Assembly (NCBI GenBank): GCA_910586285.1
Contig: CAJUGR010000006.1
Coordinates: 1 to 32,629 of the forward strand
Origin: an uncultured Erysipelotrichaceae bacterium
GTDB taxonomy: Bacteria; Bacillota_I; Bacilli_A; Erysipelotrichales; Erysipelotrichaceae
Direction: 5' to 3'
Length of the DNA stretch: 32,629 bases
The notes beneath the pieces are model-generated. The model searched no databases and was not told the origin of the DNA. It saw nothing but the letters and a program-made list of their open reading frames with translations. The translations under genes were made by a program, and so were the position numbers. How positions within the stretch are numbered: the stretch's first letter is position 1; each line of letters starts with the position of its first letter. Positions 24,271 to 31,368 of this stretch are shown one piece after another.

Positions 24271-24390
24271 CTAAAAGTTTGAACTTGAGTTAAGGGCAAA
24301 AGCCTCCGGCGTCAAGCCATATTCCACATGCAGGTCTTCAATCGCTCTTGTATGGATAGTTCTATGCGCTTCTGTCTGTTTGATAAATAT
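24271..24390 (-). pseudogene. C-terminal fragment of an unidentified protein
   Basis: On the minus strand a frame reads KQTEAHRTIHTRAIEDLHVE, then YGLTPEAFALNSSSNF and a TAG at 24273-24271. It reads like real protein sequence but has no start codon or ribosome site and merges upstream with the end of the 24399-24839 gene in another frame. Probably a gene end left after a deletion; family not recognised. Confidence 0.35.
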
Positions 24391-24398
24391 GCAGGTAT

Positions 24399-24839
24399 TT
24401 ATAAGTTTCCCTCAACTACAATAATAGACGTATGTTTAAGAGCTTCTTTTAGCCATTCAAGAAATTCGGTTAAAAAAGTTCTTTCCCCATCCAAAACAGA
24501 TTTTAAGTCCTTTTCTATTTCGAAAATGATTCTTATCCAATCGCTTTTTCCGATCCAATTATCAAAGCAGACATCAAATTTCTGTACAAGTGTTCCGTCG
24601 AATGCGTCCAAGACAGGATATATTTTGTTGATATAATCAACTAAAAGTTCATTATCCTGCTTATAAATCCTTAAAGGACTTCTATAACAGTGCCATTCTT
24701 CCCACATCGGATTCCAATCAGGCGTATCAGAGATTTTAAGGGGATTAAACGCCAATAATTTTTTTTCACCTTTTGGTGCATTCAACCTCAATTCCACGTA
24801 TTCTTGCCTTTCGTAATCTCTTGGACTCAACCATACCAT
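24399..24839 (-). CDS. Hypothetical protein, possible immunity protein
   Basis: The 146-residue protein is soluble, acidic and rich in Trp, Asp and Glu (DWNPMWEEWHCYRSPLRI, later DWIRIIFEIEKDL). It has no signal peptide. GGAGGTG lies 12 bases before the ATG, overlapping the end of an upstream coding fragment. Small acidic Trp-rich proteins translated directly after a larger gene are common as immunity proteins of polymorphic toxins. That reading is inference from composition and context; no family was recognised. Confidence 0.6.
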   Translation of the reverse strand: MVWLSPRDYERQEYVELRLNAPKGEKKLLAFNPLKISDTPDWNPMWEEWHCYRSPLRIYKQDNELLVDYINKIYPVLDAFDGTLVQKFDVCFDNWIGKSDWIRIIFEIEKDLKSVLDGERTFLTEFLEWLKEALKHTSIIVVEGNL

Positions 24840-24845
24840 ATTTTA

Positions 24846-24938
24846 CAGTTCACCTCCGTCAATGCCCATTTCTTGCTTCGTTTCTGCTATTTTATCACGG
24901 TTCTGGAAGCGAGGGAATAGCGGCTTTTTCGGGTTGAT
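24846..24938 (-). pseudogene. C-terminal tail of a larger protein, possibly a toxin
   Basis: On the minus strand, directly before the gene at 24839, a frame reads INPKKPLFPRFQNRDKIAET, then KQEMGIDGGEL and TAA. The GGAGGTG inside GGEL is the ribosome site of the next gene, the tight coupling seen in toxin-immunity pairs. Upstream the frame is closed by a TAA, so only about 30 residues remain. Truncated relic; identity unknown. Confidence 0.4.
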
Positions 24939-25049
24939 TTACAAATTTATGGATATTTGGCAACAATCATTTCGGTGCAGCCTAAGGGCGGTTCATCGGT
25001 GTTGAACAATTATTAATGGAGTGAACAATAGAGGCCTGAATGAATACAA

Positions 25050-25196
25050 ATGCTTTTGGAAGATACGGCGGATTTTGTTTTGGACACTTATGAAATGAAG
25101 CAATGTGGCGAGAGCAAAAAAGATGATCAATATGGTGAAAACGCTGTGGGGGAAAGTGTTGTTTTTCGTTTACTAAAAGGGCAGATGGTGTTATAA
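25050..25196 (+). other. Short ORF overlapping the pgk promoter
   Basis: ATG 25050 opens 48 codons (MLLEDTADFVLDTYEMKQCG onward) ending in the pgk -10 region. The sequence looks protein-like but there is no ribosome site. It may be a residual gene tail. The surrounding 24940-25190 holds nothing else recognisable, apart from a weak cre-like TGAAAACGCTGTGG at 25136-25149 (two mismatches). Confidence 0.25.
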
Positions 25197-25197
25197 T
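25169..25197 (+). promoter_or_regulatory. pgk-tpiA promoter
   Basis: TTTACT (25169-25174), 17-bp spacer, TGT-TATAAT (extended -10, hexamer 25192-25197), 30 bases before the pgk ATG. Confidence 0.75.
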
Positions 25198-25226
25198 GAA
25201 AGCGTTATTAAAGGAGGATTTTTATT

Positions 25227-26405
25227 ATGGCAAAAAGAACTGTTAAAGATTTAGATGTTGCCGGAAAACGGGTCATTGTTCGTTGTGACTTCAACGTTCC
25301 CCGCAAAGACGGTAAAATCACAAATGACAATCGTATCATTCAGGCTTTGCCGACAATCAAGTACTTGGTAGAGAATAACGCCAAAGTCATTTTGATGTCA
25401 CATTTAGGCAAGGTTAAAACGGAAGAAGACAAGGCAAAGAATGATTTGCGTTGTGTTGCCGAACGATTGAGCGAGTTGGTGGATACGAAAGTAACTTTTG
25501 TTCCGGTAACGCGTGGTGCGGAACTGGAAAATGCTGTTGCGGCATTACAGGATGGCGAAATCGTATTGATGCAGAACACTCGTTATGAGAAAGGCGAAAG
25601 TAAAAATGATCCGGAATTGGCCAAATACTGGGCTTCCTTGGGTGATTTATTCGTAGAGGATGCGTTTGGTTCGGTTCACCGAGCGCATGCATCAACAGCC
25701 GGTATTCCTTCCATTCTTCCCAATGCATTAGGCTTCTTGGTAGAAAAAGAAGTGAAGATGTTGGGGGCAGCTGTCGATACACCGGAACGTCCGTTTGTCG
25801 CAATTATCGGTGGTGCGAAAGTCTCCGATAAGATCGCTGTTGTAGACAATTTGTTGAAAAAAGCCGATAAGGTTTTGATTGGCGGCGGCATGGCTTATAC
25901 GTTCTTAAAAGCACAGGGTGCTAATATCGGCCAGTCCTTGTTAGAGGAAGATAAGATTGATTTGGCAAAAGAATATTTGGAAAAAGCCAATGGTAAACTG
26001 GTATTGCCGGTTGATAATATGTGTGCCGACAAGTTTGCGGAAGATGCCAATACAATGGTTGCGGATAGCTATCATATCCCTGATGATTATATGGGATTGG
26101 ATATCGGACCGAAATCAATTGAATTGTACCGCAAAGAATTGGAAGGCGCAAAAACAGTGGTATGGAACGGACCGATGGGCGTATTCGAAATGAAACCGTT
26201 CGCTACCGGAACATTGGAAGTATGCAAAGCTATTTCTGAATTACCGAATGCAACGACTGTTATCGGTGGTGGAGATTCTGCGGCTGCGGCCATTCAGTTG
26301 GGATTTGCTGAGAAATTCTCACACATTTCTACCGGTGGCGGTGCTTCATTAGAATACATGGAAGGTAAAGAATTGCCGGGTATTGCGGTAATTTCGGATA
26401 AATAG
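25227..26405 (+). CDS. pgk: Phosphoglycerate kinase
   Basis: Transfers phosphate from 1,3-bisphosphoglycerate to ADP. The N-terminal RVIVRCDFNVPRKDGKITN, LMSHLGK, QNTRYEKGE and VEDAFGSVHRAHAST form the substrate domain; IIGGAKVSDKI and VWNGPMGVFE, with GGGDSAAA near the end, form the nucleotide domain. Length 392 is typical. AAAGGAGG lies 10 bases before the ATG. tpiA starts 12 bases after the stop, so the two glycolytic genes form an operon; gap and eno are not adjacent. Confidence 0.97.
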   Translation: MAKRTVKDLDVAGKRVIVRCDFNVPRKDGKITNDNRIIQALPTIKYLVENNAKVILMSHLGKVKTEEDKAKNDLRCVAERLSELVDTKVTFVPVTRGAELENAVAALQDGEIVLMQNTRYEKGESKNDPELAKYWASLGDLFVEDAFGSVHRAHASTAGIPSILPNALGFLVEKEVKMLGAAVDTPERPFVAIIGGAKVSDKIAVVDNLLKKADKVLIGGGMAYTFLKAQGANIGQSLLEEDKIDLAKEYLEKANGKLVLPVDNMCADKFAEDANTMVADSYHIPDDYMGLDIGPKSIELYRKELEGAKTVVWNGPMGVFEMKPFATGTLEVCKAISELPNATTVIGGGDSAAAAIQLGFAEKFSHISTGGGASLEYMEGKELPGIAVISDK

Positions 26406-26417
26406 GAGAAGAAAACT

Positions 26418-27161
26418 ATGAGAAAACCAATCATTGTCGGAAACTGGAAAATGAATAAGACGATCGCAGAAGCGACGGCATTTATCAAAGAGGTGGATCC
26501 CGTTTGCCATGACGGCGCTACTTACGGCGTCGGAACATCCTTCTTGGCGCTTCAGGATGCGATCAAAAATGCAAAAAATTTAATCATTGCCGCAGAGAAC
26601 TGTCATTTTGAAGACAGCGGTGCGTTTACAGGTGAAGTCAGCGTTCCGATGTTAGAGGAAATCGGCGTAAAATACTGTATCATTGGCCATTCCGAACGCC
26701 GTCAGATGTTCGGCGACAGCGATGAAACCGTGAACAAAAAGGCAAAACGTTTGATCAAAGCGGGTATTACTCCGATCGTATGTATCGGTGAAACCGAAGC
26801 ACAGTATGATGCGAAAGAAACCGAAAGCGTAATCCGTTCTCAGTTGAGCGGAAGCTTGGCTGATCTGTGTCCGGAATGTGTAAAAGGTATCGTAATTGCC
26901 TATGAACCGATTTGGGCAATCGGCACCGGTAAATCCGCAACTAAAGAAGATGCACAGAAGTGCTGCCATATCGTTCGTGATCAGATCGAAAAAATGTATG
27001 GCAAAGAAGCAGCGGATGCGGTACGAATTCAGTACGGCGGATCGGTAAAGCCGGAAAACATCGTAGAATACATGGCTTGTGAAGATATTGACGGTGCTTT
27101 GATCGGCGGTGCTTCTTTAAAAGCAGACAGCTTCAAAGAGATTATTGAAAAAACAAAATAA
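26418..27161 (+). CDS. tpiA: Triosephosphate isomerase
   Basis: Interconverts dihydroxyacetone phosphate and glyceraldehyde-3-phosphate. Catalytic residues are visible: Asn9 and Lys11 in GNWKMNKT, His91 in IIGHSERRQ and Glu163 in AYEPIWAIGTG, with the phosphate loop YGGSVKPEN and GALIGGASL. At 247 residues it is full-length. AGGAGAAG precedes the ATG. Second gene of the pgk-tpiA operon. Confidence 0.97.
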   Translation: MRKPIIVGNWKMNKTIAEATAFIKEVDPVCHDGATYGVGTSFLALQDAIKNAKNLIIAAENCHFEDSGAFTGEVSVPMLEEIGVKYCIIGHSERRQMFGDSDETVNKKAKRLIKAGITPIVCIGETEAQYDAKETESVIRSQLSGSLADLCPECVKGIVIAYEPIWAIGTGKSATKEDAQKCCHIVRDQIEKMYGKEAADAVRIQYGGSVKPENIVEYMACEDIDGALIGGASLKADSFKEIIEKTK

Positions 27162-27170
27162 GTTTTTAAA

Positions 27171-27202
27171 AGGTGAGTGTGAAAATCATACTCATCTTTT
27201 TG
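27171..27202 (+). terminator. pgk-tpiA terminator
   Basis: AAGGTGAGTGTG / CATACTCATCTT, 12 bp with two G-T pairs and a 5-base loop, then five T. Confidence 0.9.
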
Positions 27203-27243
27203 TCACAGAGTAAGCAAAGCAAAACTTAAGAAAATGAAAAAAA

Positions 27244-27285
27244 TTAGCACTCAGATATTGACAGTGCTAATTTTTTGATTATAAT
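27244..27285 (+). promoter_or_regulatory. CIRCE operator overlapping the hsp20 promoter
   Basis: TTAGCACTC (27244-27252), 9 bases, CAGTGCTAA (27262-27270): the HrcA-binding CIRCE element TTAGCACTC-N9-GAGTGCTAA with one change (G to C). TTGACA (27258-27263), 16-bp spacer and TATAAT (27280-27285) overlap the right arm, so bound HrcA would block RNA polymerase. Heat induction is inferred from this. Confidence 0.88.
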
Positions 27286-27377
27286 AATAGCTGTAATTAG
27301 GAAATACAACCTAACGGAAGAATGTTCATGTGCGCTTGATGAAGCAAAGCGTGAATGTTAAGAAAGAGGCGATGGAT

Positions 27378-27797
27378 ATGAGATTCTTCCCACGTACAAC
27401 CGGATTCTTTGATGATGTGTTTGATGATTTTTGGCCTTCTTCAGTTTTTCGCGGCTTTAGTGATTCATCAATGAAAACTGACATTATGGAACAAGATGGA
27501 AGATACCTGTTGAATATGGAACTGCCGGGATGCCGTAAGGAAGATATTCGCATGGAATTAAGCAACGGATATTTGACAATTATGGCAACGCGGAAAGCGC
27601 AGCACGAAGAAAAAGATCGCAAAGGTGATGTAATTCGCCAAGAGAGAATCAGCGGTAATTTCCAACGAAGCTTTTATGTTGGTGAAGGAGTAAGCGAACA
27701 GGAGATTCGCGCTGCCTACAACAACGGTGAATTGCGTGTGAGCATTCCGAAGAAAGAGCCGTTGGCAACGGAAAAGAAATATATTGCCATTGAATAA
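27378..27797 (+). CDS. Small heat-shock protein (Hsp20/alpha-crystallin family)
   Basis: ATP-independent chaperone holding unfolded proteins. The 139-residue protein has a Phe-rich N-terminus (FFPRTTGFFDDVFDDF), the alpha-crystallin domain (LNMELPGCRKEDIRMEL, later NNGELRVSIPKK) and a C-terminal IAI motif of the I-x-I type used in oligomer assembly. The frame runs back to 27330, but ATG 27378 is 8 bases from AGAGG. Controlled by the CIRCE element about 100 bases upstream; groESL and dnaK are not present here. Confidence 0.93.
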   Translation: MRFFPRTTGFFDDVFDDFWPSSVFRGFSDSSMKTDIMEQDGRYLLNMELPGCRKEDIRMELSNGYLTIMATRKAQHEEKDRKGDVIRQERISGNFQRSFYVGEGVSEQEIRAAYNNGELRVSIPKKEPLATEKKYIAIE

Positions 27798-27808
27798 CCG
27801 GTAACAGT

Positions 27809-27847
27809 GAATCGCACAGGCGCCTACGGCTTGGCGGTTCTTTTTTT
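27809..27847 (+). terminator. hsp20 terminator
   Basis: GAATCGC (27809-27815) / GCGGTTC (27834-27840) with an 18-base, partly self-complementary loop and seven T. Confidence 0.8.
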
Positions 27848-27941
27848 GTCTTTGCAGTAATGATCTTATAGTAAATCAGACACAAATGGATGATCGTAAG
27901 AATCAGGGATTTCGGATTGAGTGAACAATGAAATCGGATAT

Positions 27942-28077
27942 TATAATGACAGCCATAAGGTAAGAGATTTCATGATTGGAACGACAGATGCGTCTGCCAA
28001 CATTTAAACAAGCATCATGAGTGCATCGCAGAAATCTATCACAGCCTTTTGAAATCGGATGATTAAGGCGGTTTTTT
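27942..28077 (+). ncRNA. Possible small RNA between hsp20 and yitT
   Basis: No coding frame. TATAAT at 27942-27947 is a possible -10 (TTGAGT 19 bp upstream). Downstream AGATTTC (27965-27971) can pair with GAAATCT (28031-28037), and the adjacent ATGAT (27972-27976) with ATCAT (28014-28018). A weak terminator-like GCCTT/AAGGC stem with six T ends at 28077. These signals together suggest a structured transcript of about 125 bases, but each alone is weak. The rest of 27848-28200 shows nothing. Confidence 0.25.
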
Positions 28078-28201
28078 CCAGTGATGCAAAAAGTGTTCTT
28101 CTCAAATCATATCATTAGACTATCGTATCATTGAATCAGATAAATGATCAACACAGAAGCAAACTCTCTTTAGGAATTGTATTTATGTTTTATGGAATGG
28201 G

Positions 28202-28210
28202 TGGTATAAT
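28202..28210 (+). promoter_or_regulatory. Extended -10 promoter of the yitT-like gene
   Basis: TGGTATAAT with TATAAT at 28205-28210, 29 bases before ATG 28239. Its position inside the longer frame supports the later start. Confidence 0.6.
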
Positions 28211-28238
28211 AATAGGCAGAGGAAAAGGCGGTGAAGGG

Positions 28239-29096
28239 ATGCTGCTCAAAAAGGACCAACTGTTTGACGCTTTGCTTATTATCGTGGGGAATGCAATTTT
28301 GGCAATTGGGGTCGGGGTATTTGTACTTCCGATCCATTTATTAAGCGGCGGCGTAGCCGGTATTGCAGTCGCGTTGGAACCGTTGTTTCATATTGATCCG
28401 GGCATTATGATCAATGTGCTAACGGTGGTGCTGTTTTTGGTCGGCGCTCTGTTGCTGGGGAAGAAATTTGCCCTAAATACCGTATTGAGTACGATATTTT
28501 ATCCGCTGTTTCTGACTATCGTCACTACCGTTTTTGATGAGCAAGTCACAACGAGTCTTTTGCTTTCTTCCGTATATGCCGGCGTGCTTTGCGGCATCGG
28601 TATCGGACTTGTGTTTCGAACGGGAGCGTCAACGGGTGGTATGGATATTCCTCCGTTAATCATTAACAAATACACCGGAATATCACTGCCGACATTGGTA
28701 ATGATTACTGATGGTCTCACGGTATGCTTGGGTATAGTGACTTATGGCTTGGAGGCTGCTTTGATCGGTTTGATATCCGTTTATTTAACCGGCATTATGA
28801 TTGATAAGGTTTTATTGATGGGCGGACATGACGCAAAAAATGTTATGATTATTTCAACACATTATGAGGAAATAATGTCAAAGATTTATACCGATCTGAA
28901 TCGTGGTGCTACTGTCATTCAAGCTATGGGAGGCTATACCAAAGAACAGCGCCCGATGATTATGATTGTCGTTTCAAAGAAACAATTACCGGCATTGAAT
29001 CGGTTAATACATCATATTGATCCGGAAGCCTTTGTGGTGGTAACGGATACAACAGAAGTACAGGGATTGGGATTCACTTACCAGGAGGAATTATAG
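28239..29096 (+). CDS. YitT family membrane protein (DUF161/DUF2179)
   Basis: The 285-residue protein has about five hydrophobic segments in the first 200 residues (LLIIVGNAILAIGVGVFVLP, ending in ALIGLISVYLTGIMIDK) and the LLSGGVAGIA and GASTGGMDI motifs of the YitT/DUF161 family. The last ~80 residues form a cytosolic DUF2179 domain (NRGATVIQAMGGYTKEQRPM). Transport function is suspected for the family but not established. ATG 28239 is chosen because the frame upstream to 28131 contains the promoter. The next gene starts 4 bases after the stop. Confidence 0.9.
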   Translation: MLLKKDQLFDALLIIVGNAILAIGVGVFVLPIHLLSGGVAGIAVALEPLFHIDPGIMINVLTVVLFLVGALLLGKKFALNTVLSTIFYPLFLTIVTTVFDEQVTTSLLLSSVYAGVLCGIGIGLVFRTGASTGGMDIPPLIINKYTGISLPTLVMITDGLTVCLGIVTYGLEAALIGLISVYLTGIMIDKVLLMGGHDAKNVMIISTHYEEIMSKIYTDLNRGATVIQAMGGYTKEQRPMIMIVVSKKQLPALNRLIHHIDPEAFVVVTDTTEVQGLGFTYQEEL

Positions 29097-29099
29097 GAG

Positions 29100-29882
29100 A
29101 TGCGGATAGATTTAAAGAAACTGAGTTTAGAAAAGACAAAGGTTGAGCGGGAACCTTTTTTGCGTAAAGCGTTGGCTCCTTATTTACCGAGTGATCAAGT
29201 AGAACGAGCTATTTACAGCGATTCTCTTGGAGAATGTGTGGGAATGGAAATTCTGACAAAGGTCGGTAATGAATGCATGAAAAAGCGCTGTCTTTATGCC
29301 GGAGGAATGTCAATGGGAACCTCACTTTACGGCATAAGCAGCACTCTGCTTTTATTACCGGTAGATTTTGCTCAGTTTGCTTATCATGCTTCCAAATTGT
29401 CACAGGAATTGTATTACCTTTATGGTCGCCGTGATTCCTTCCGCTGTAATAAAAGTGAAGATCTTGAGGTATTATTGGTCATGCTAATCGGAGCCGATTG
29501 CGCGATCACGTTAACAACGGCTTCCAGCAGTGTGATTGCTCAAAAGCTTTATCAGATTGTATGTCGTAAACTATCTTGGAAAACACTTGGCGCATTGCCT
29601 TTGATCGGCAGCGCCGTGCATGGTTCGCTCAGCGCTTATGCTCTTTCTTCATTGGCTGAGGAATATCGCGATAAATTATTGGAAATGAACGAAGCGCATA
29701 AGGAAGCCGATTCCAATGAAGTGTTAAAAGAAATTGGCACAATTATTGATGTCGAATATCATGAAGCAGAGGAAAAACTGCGCTCATTCTGTAATCTGGA
29801 GAAATTGCGTGATCTGTATGTTTATCTGGAAAACGGCTATATCAATGAACAGGAATTTGAACAGTTAAAACTGAATTTGTGA
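29100..29882 (+). CDS. EcsC-like protein with C-terminal SHOCT-like segment
   Basis: The 260-residue protein has a central hydrophobic part (LLLLPVDFAQFAYHASKLSQ, followed by ELYYLYGRRDS) and LGALPLIGSAVHGSLSAYAL, which together resemble the EcsC family. The last 28 residues (LEKLRDLYVYLENGYINEQE onward) match the SHOCT pattern, a short oligomerisation helix pair. Function unknown; probably membrane-associated. GGAGATG start 4 bases after the YitT-like gene suggests co-expression. Confidence 0.65.
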   Translation: MRIDLKKLSLEKTKVEREPFLRKALAPYLPSDQVERAIYSDSLGECVGMEILTKVGNECMKKRCLYAGGMSMGTSLYGISSTLLLLPVDFAQFAYHASKLSQELYYLYGRRDSFRCNKSEDLEVLLVMLIGADCAITLTTASSSVIAQKLYQIVCRKLSWKTLGALPLIGSAVHGSLSAYALSSLAEEYRDKLLEMNEAHKEADSNEVLKEIGTIIDVEYHEAEEKLRSFCNLEKLRDLYVYLENGYINEQEFEQLKLNL

Positions 29883-29909
29883 TTTTTACGTCTGATAATA
29901 TAAAAACGG

Positions 29910-29955
29910 ATACGGATCTTTCGGTGGTGTCACAGGAAAGTATCCGTATTTTTTT
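29910..29955 (+). terminator. Terminator of the yitT-EcsC-like operon
   Basis: ATACGGAT-CTTTC (29910-29922) pairs with GAAAG-T-ATCCGTAT (29936-29949) with one bulge, followed by a T-run to 29955. Confidence 0.9.
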
Positions 29956-30124
29956 ACATATGTTAACGGTCAATGAATACGGTGATTTTTTTGTTATTTT
30001 TGAATCCTGCTTATGTTTCACAAAAATGGATATTTACAATCGACCATTTTATGGTTTTTTTACCTTGTTTTATCATGAAGTATATATCAAAAAATAAATT
30101 ATTGTAAATAAACAAAAAAATATG

Positions 30125-30153
30125 TTGACAACAAATTAAATGTCACATATGAT
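30125..30153 (+). promoter_or_regulatory. Promoter of the sigma-factor gene
   Basis: TTGACA (30125-30130), exactly 17 bp, TATGAT (30148-30153). It is a housekeeping-type promoter, with a very short leader before AGGAG. Confidence 0.85.
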
Positions 30154-30175
30154 TGATATAAGGAGTTGAGCGGTG

Positions 30176-31231
30176 ATGATAAAAAAAGATCAGCGGACTG
30201 AAGATGAATATTATGTCAAAGAAGCCCAAAACGGTAATCAGGAAGCTTTAGAATATTTGTTTAAAAAATACCATAATCTGGCATTTTATATTGCGCTGAA
30301 AATCTGTCACTGTGATGCGGATGCGGAAGACATTGTTCAGGAAAGCTTTATCGAGATTCATCGTTCCATTCATAAACTGAAAGAACCGAAGTTCTTTAAA
30401 GCATGGCTGAATAAAGTCGTATTTTCAAAGAGTACTAAGCTGTTTCGAAAGAACAGGGACATTTCTTTATCAGATGATGATTATCTCATGATGACGCAAA
30501 ATCAAGAGGAGCGCCGTTATTTGCTGCCGATGGAGGAGATGAATTTTAATAGTGATCGCGAGGTGCTGCTTCATTTTTTAGATCAGCTGCCGGATAAGCT
30601 GCGTGCTTCGTTGTATTTGATGTATTTTGAACAAATGAGCGTGAAGGAAATTTCGTTTGTTTTGGAGATTCCGGAAGGAACGGTGAAAAGTCGTATCAGT
30701 ACCGCAAAGACGGAGTTGAAAACGATGATTCGTCGTTATGAACGAGATGAGAATGTGAAATTGGATTTCCATGCGCATTCACTGGAGGTCGCGTTAACTG
30801 TTGCTTTTTTGCATGAGTTTGGTCAAGTTTGTCCATTGGGAATTGCCGGCACTGCATTTCACAGCGGATACAAGTCGTTATCAATTCATCCTGCCGGTTT
30901 GGCTGCTTTGACGGTATGCATCCTAACAGGCGGTATATTTGCCTATGGTGCGCTGACCCAATCAAATCACTCATCGCAACAGGAAGAAACCATCGTTACC
31001 AGTCAGGCGCTGCATACATTCGATCCGGTGATGTTCCGAGGGGAAATCATCACTACGGCACGGGAAGCGTATAAGGCTTTGGTTACCACAGCACACTGCC
31101 ATGTGGAAATCGAACCATTGGATGAAGGATTACAAAATGAAATGAAAAATGTGTATCGTTCATTAAAGAAAACCGGCGGTATCTATTATGAAATTTTGGT
31201 CAACCGTCATTATGCGGATATGTTTGAATAA
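30176..31231 (+). CDS. ECF-type sigma factor fused to a C-terminal transmembrane and external domain
   Basis: Residues ~20-95 are sigma region 2 (YLFKKYHNLAFYIALKI, DAEDIVQESFIEIHRSI) and ~130-185 region 4 (LPDKLRASLYLMYFEQMSVK, IPEGTVKSRIS). Normal ECF factors stop near there; this one continues to 351 residues. A hydrophobic helix HPAGLAALTVCILTGGIFAY (~238-257) is followed by about 90 residues (SNHSSQQEETIVTS to HYADMFE) expected outside the cell. The result is a sigma factor anchored in the membrane, perhaps with a built-in anti-sigma or sensor part. GTG 30173 is an alternative start. The next gene encodes a secreted surface protein, a possible target. Confidence 0.85.
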   Translation: MIKKDQRTEDEYYVKEAQNGNQEALEYLFKKYHNLAFYIALKICHCDADAEDIVQESFIEIHRSIHKLKEPKFFKAWLNKVVFSKSTKLFRKNRDISLSDDDYLMMTQNQEERRYLLPMEEMNFNSDREVLLHFLDQLPDKLRASLYLMYFEQMSVKEISFVLEIPEGTVKSRISTAKTELKTMIRRYERDENVKLDFHAHSLEVALTVAFLHEFGQVCPLGIAGTAFHSGYKSLSIHPAGLAALTVCILTGGIFAYGALTQSNHSSQQEETIVTSQALHTFDPVMFRGEIITTAREAYKALVTTAHCHVEIEPLDEGLQNEMKNVYRSLKKTGGIYYEILVNRHYADMFE

Positions 31232-31274
31232 ATTTTTAATATTTTTTGAACCATATGATGATGAAGTGATTCTC

Positions 31275-31338
31275 AGAGCATTGAACAGATATCCTAGAGC
31301 AGTAATCAGTGATGGATAATCCGTGGAGATGCTCTTTT
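31275..31338 (+). terminator. Terminator after the sigma-factor gene
   Basis: AGAGCAT (31275-31281) / ATGCTCT (31329-31335) with an inner TATCC/GGATA stem in the loop and a short T-run. Weaker than the others, so partial read-through to the surface gene is possible. Confidence 0.6.
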
Positions 31339-31368
31339 CATTGTATTAAATAAGGAAAGGTGAGAGTT

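Noticed and set aside
25136..25149. cre site before pgk
   Set aside because: TGAAAACGCTGTGG has two mismatches at the conserved 3' end and lies well upstream of the promoter; too weak to call.
29879..30097. 72-codon ORF after the EcsC-like gene
   Set aside because: It runs through the operon terminator and AT-rich intergenic DNA; composition is not protein-like.
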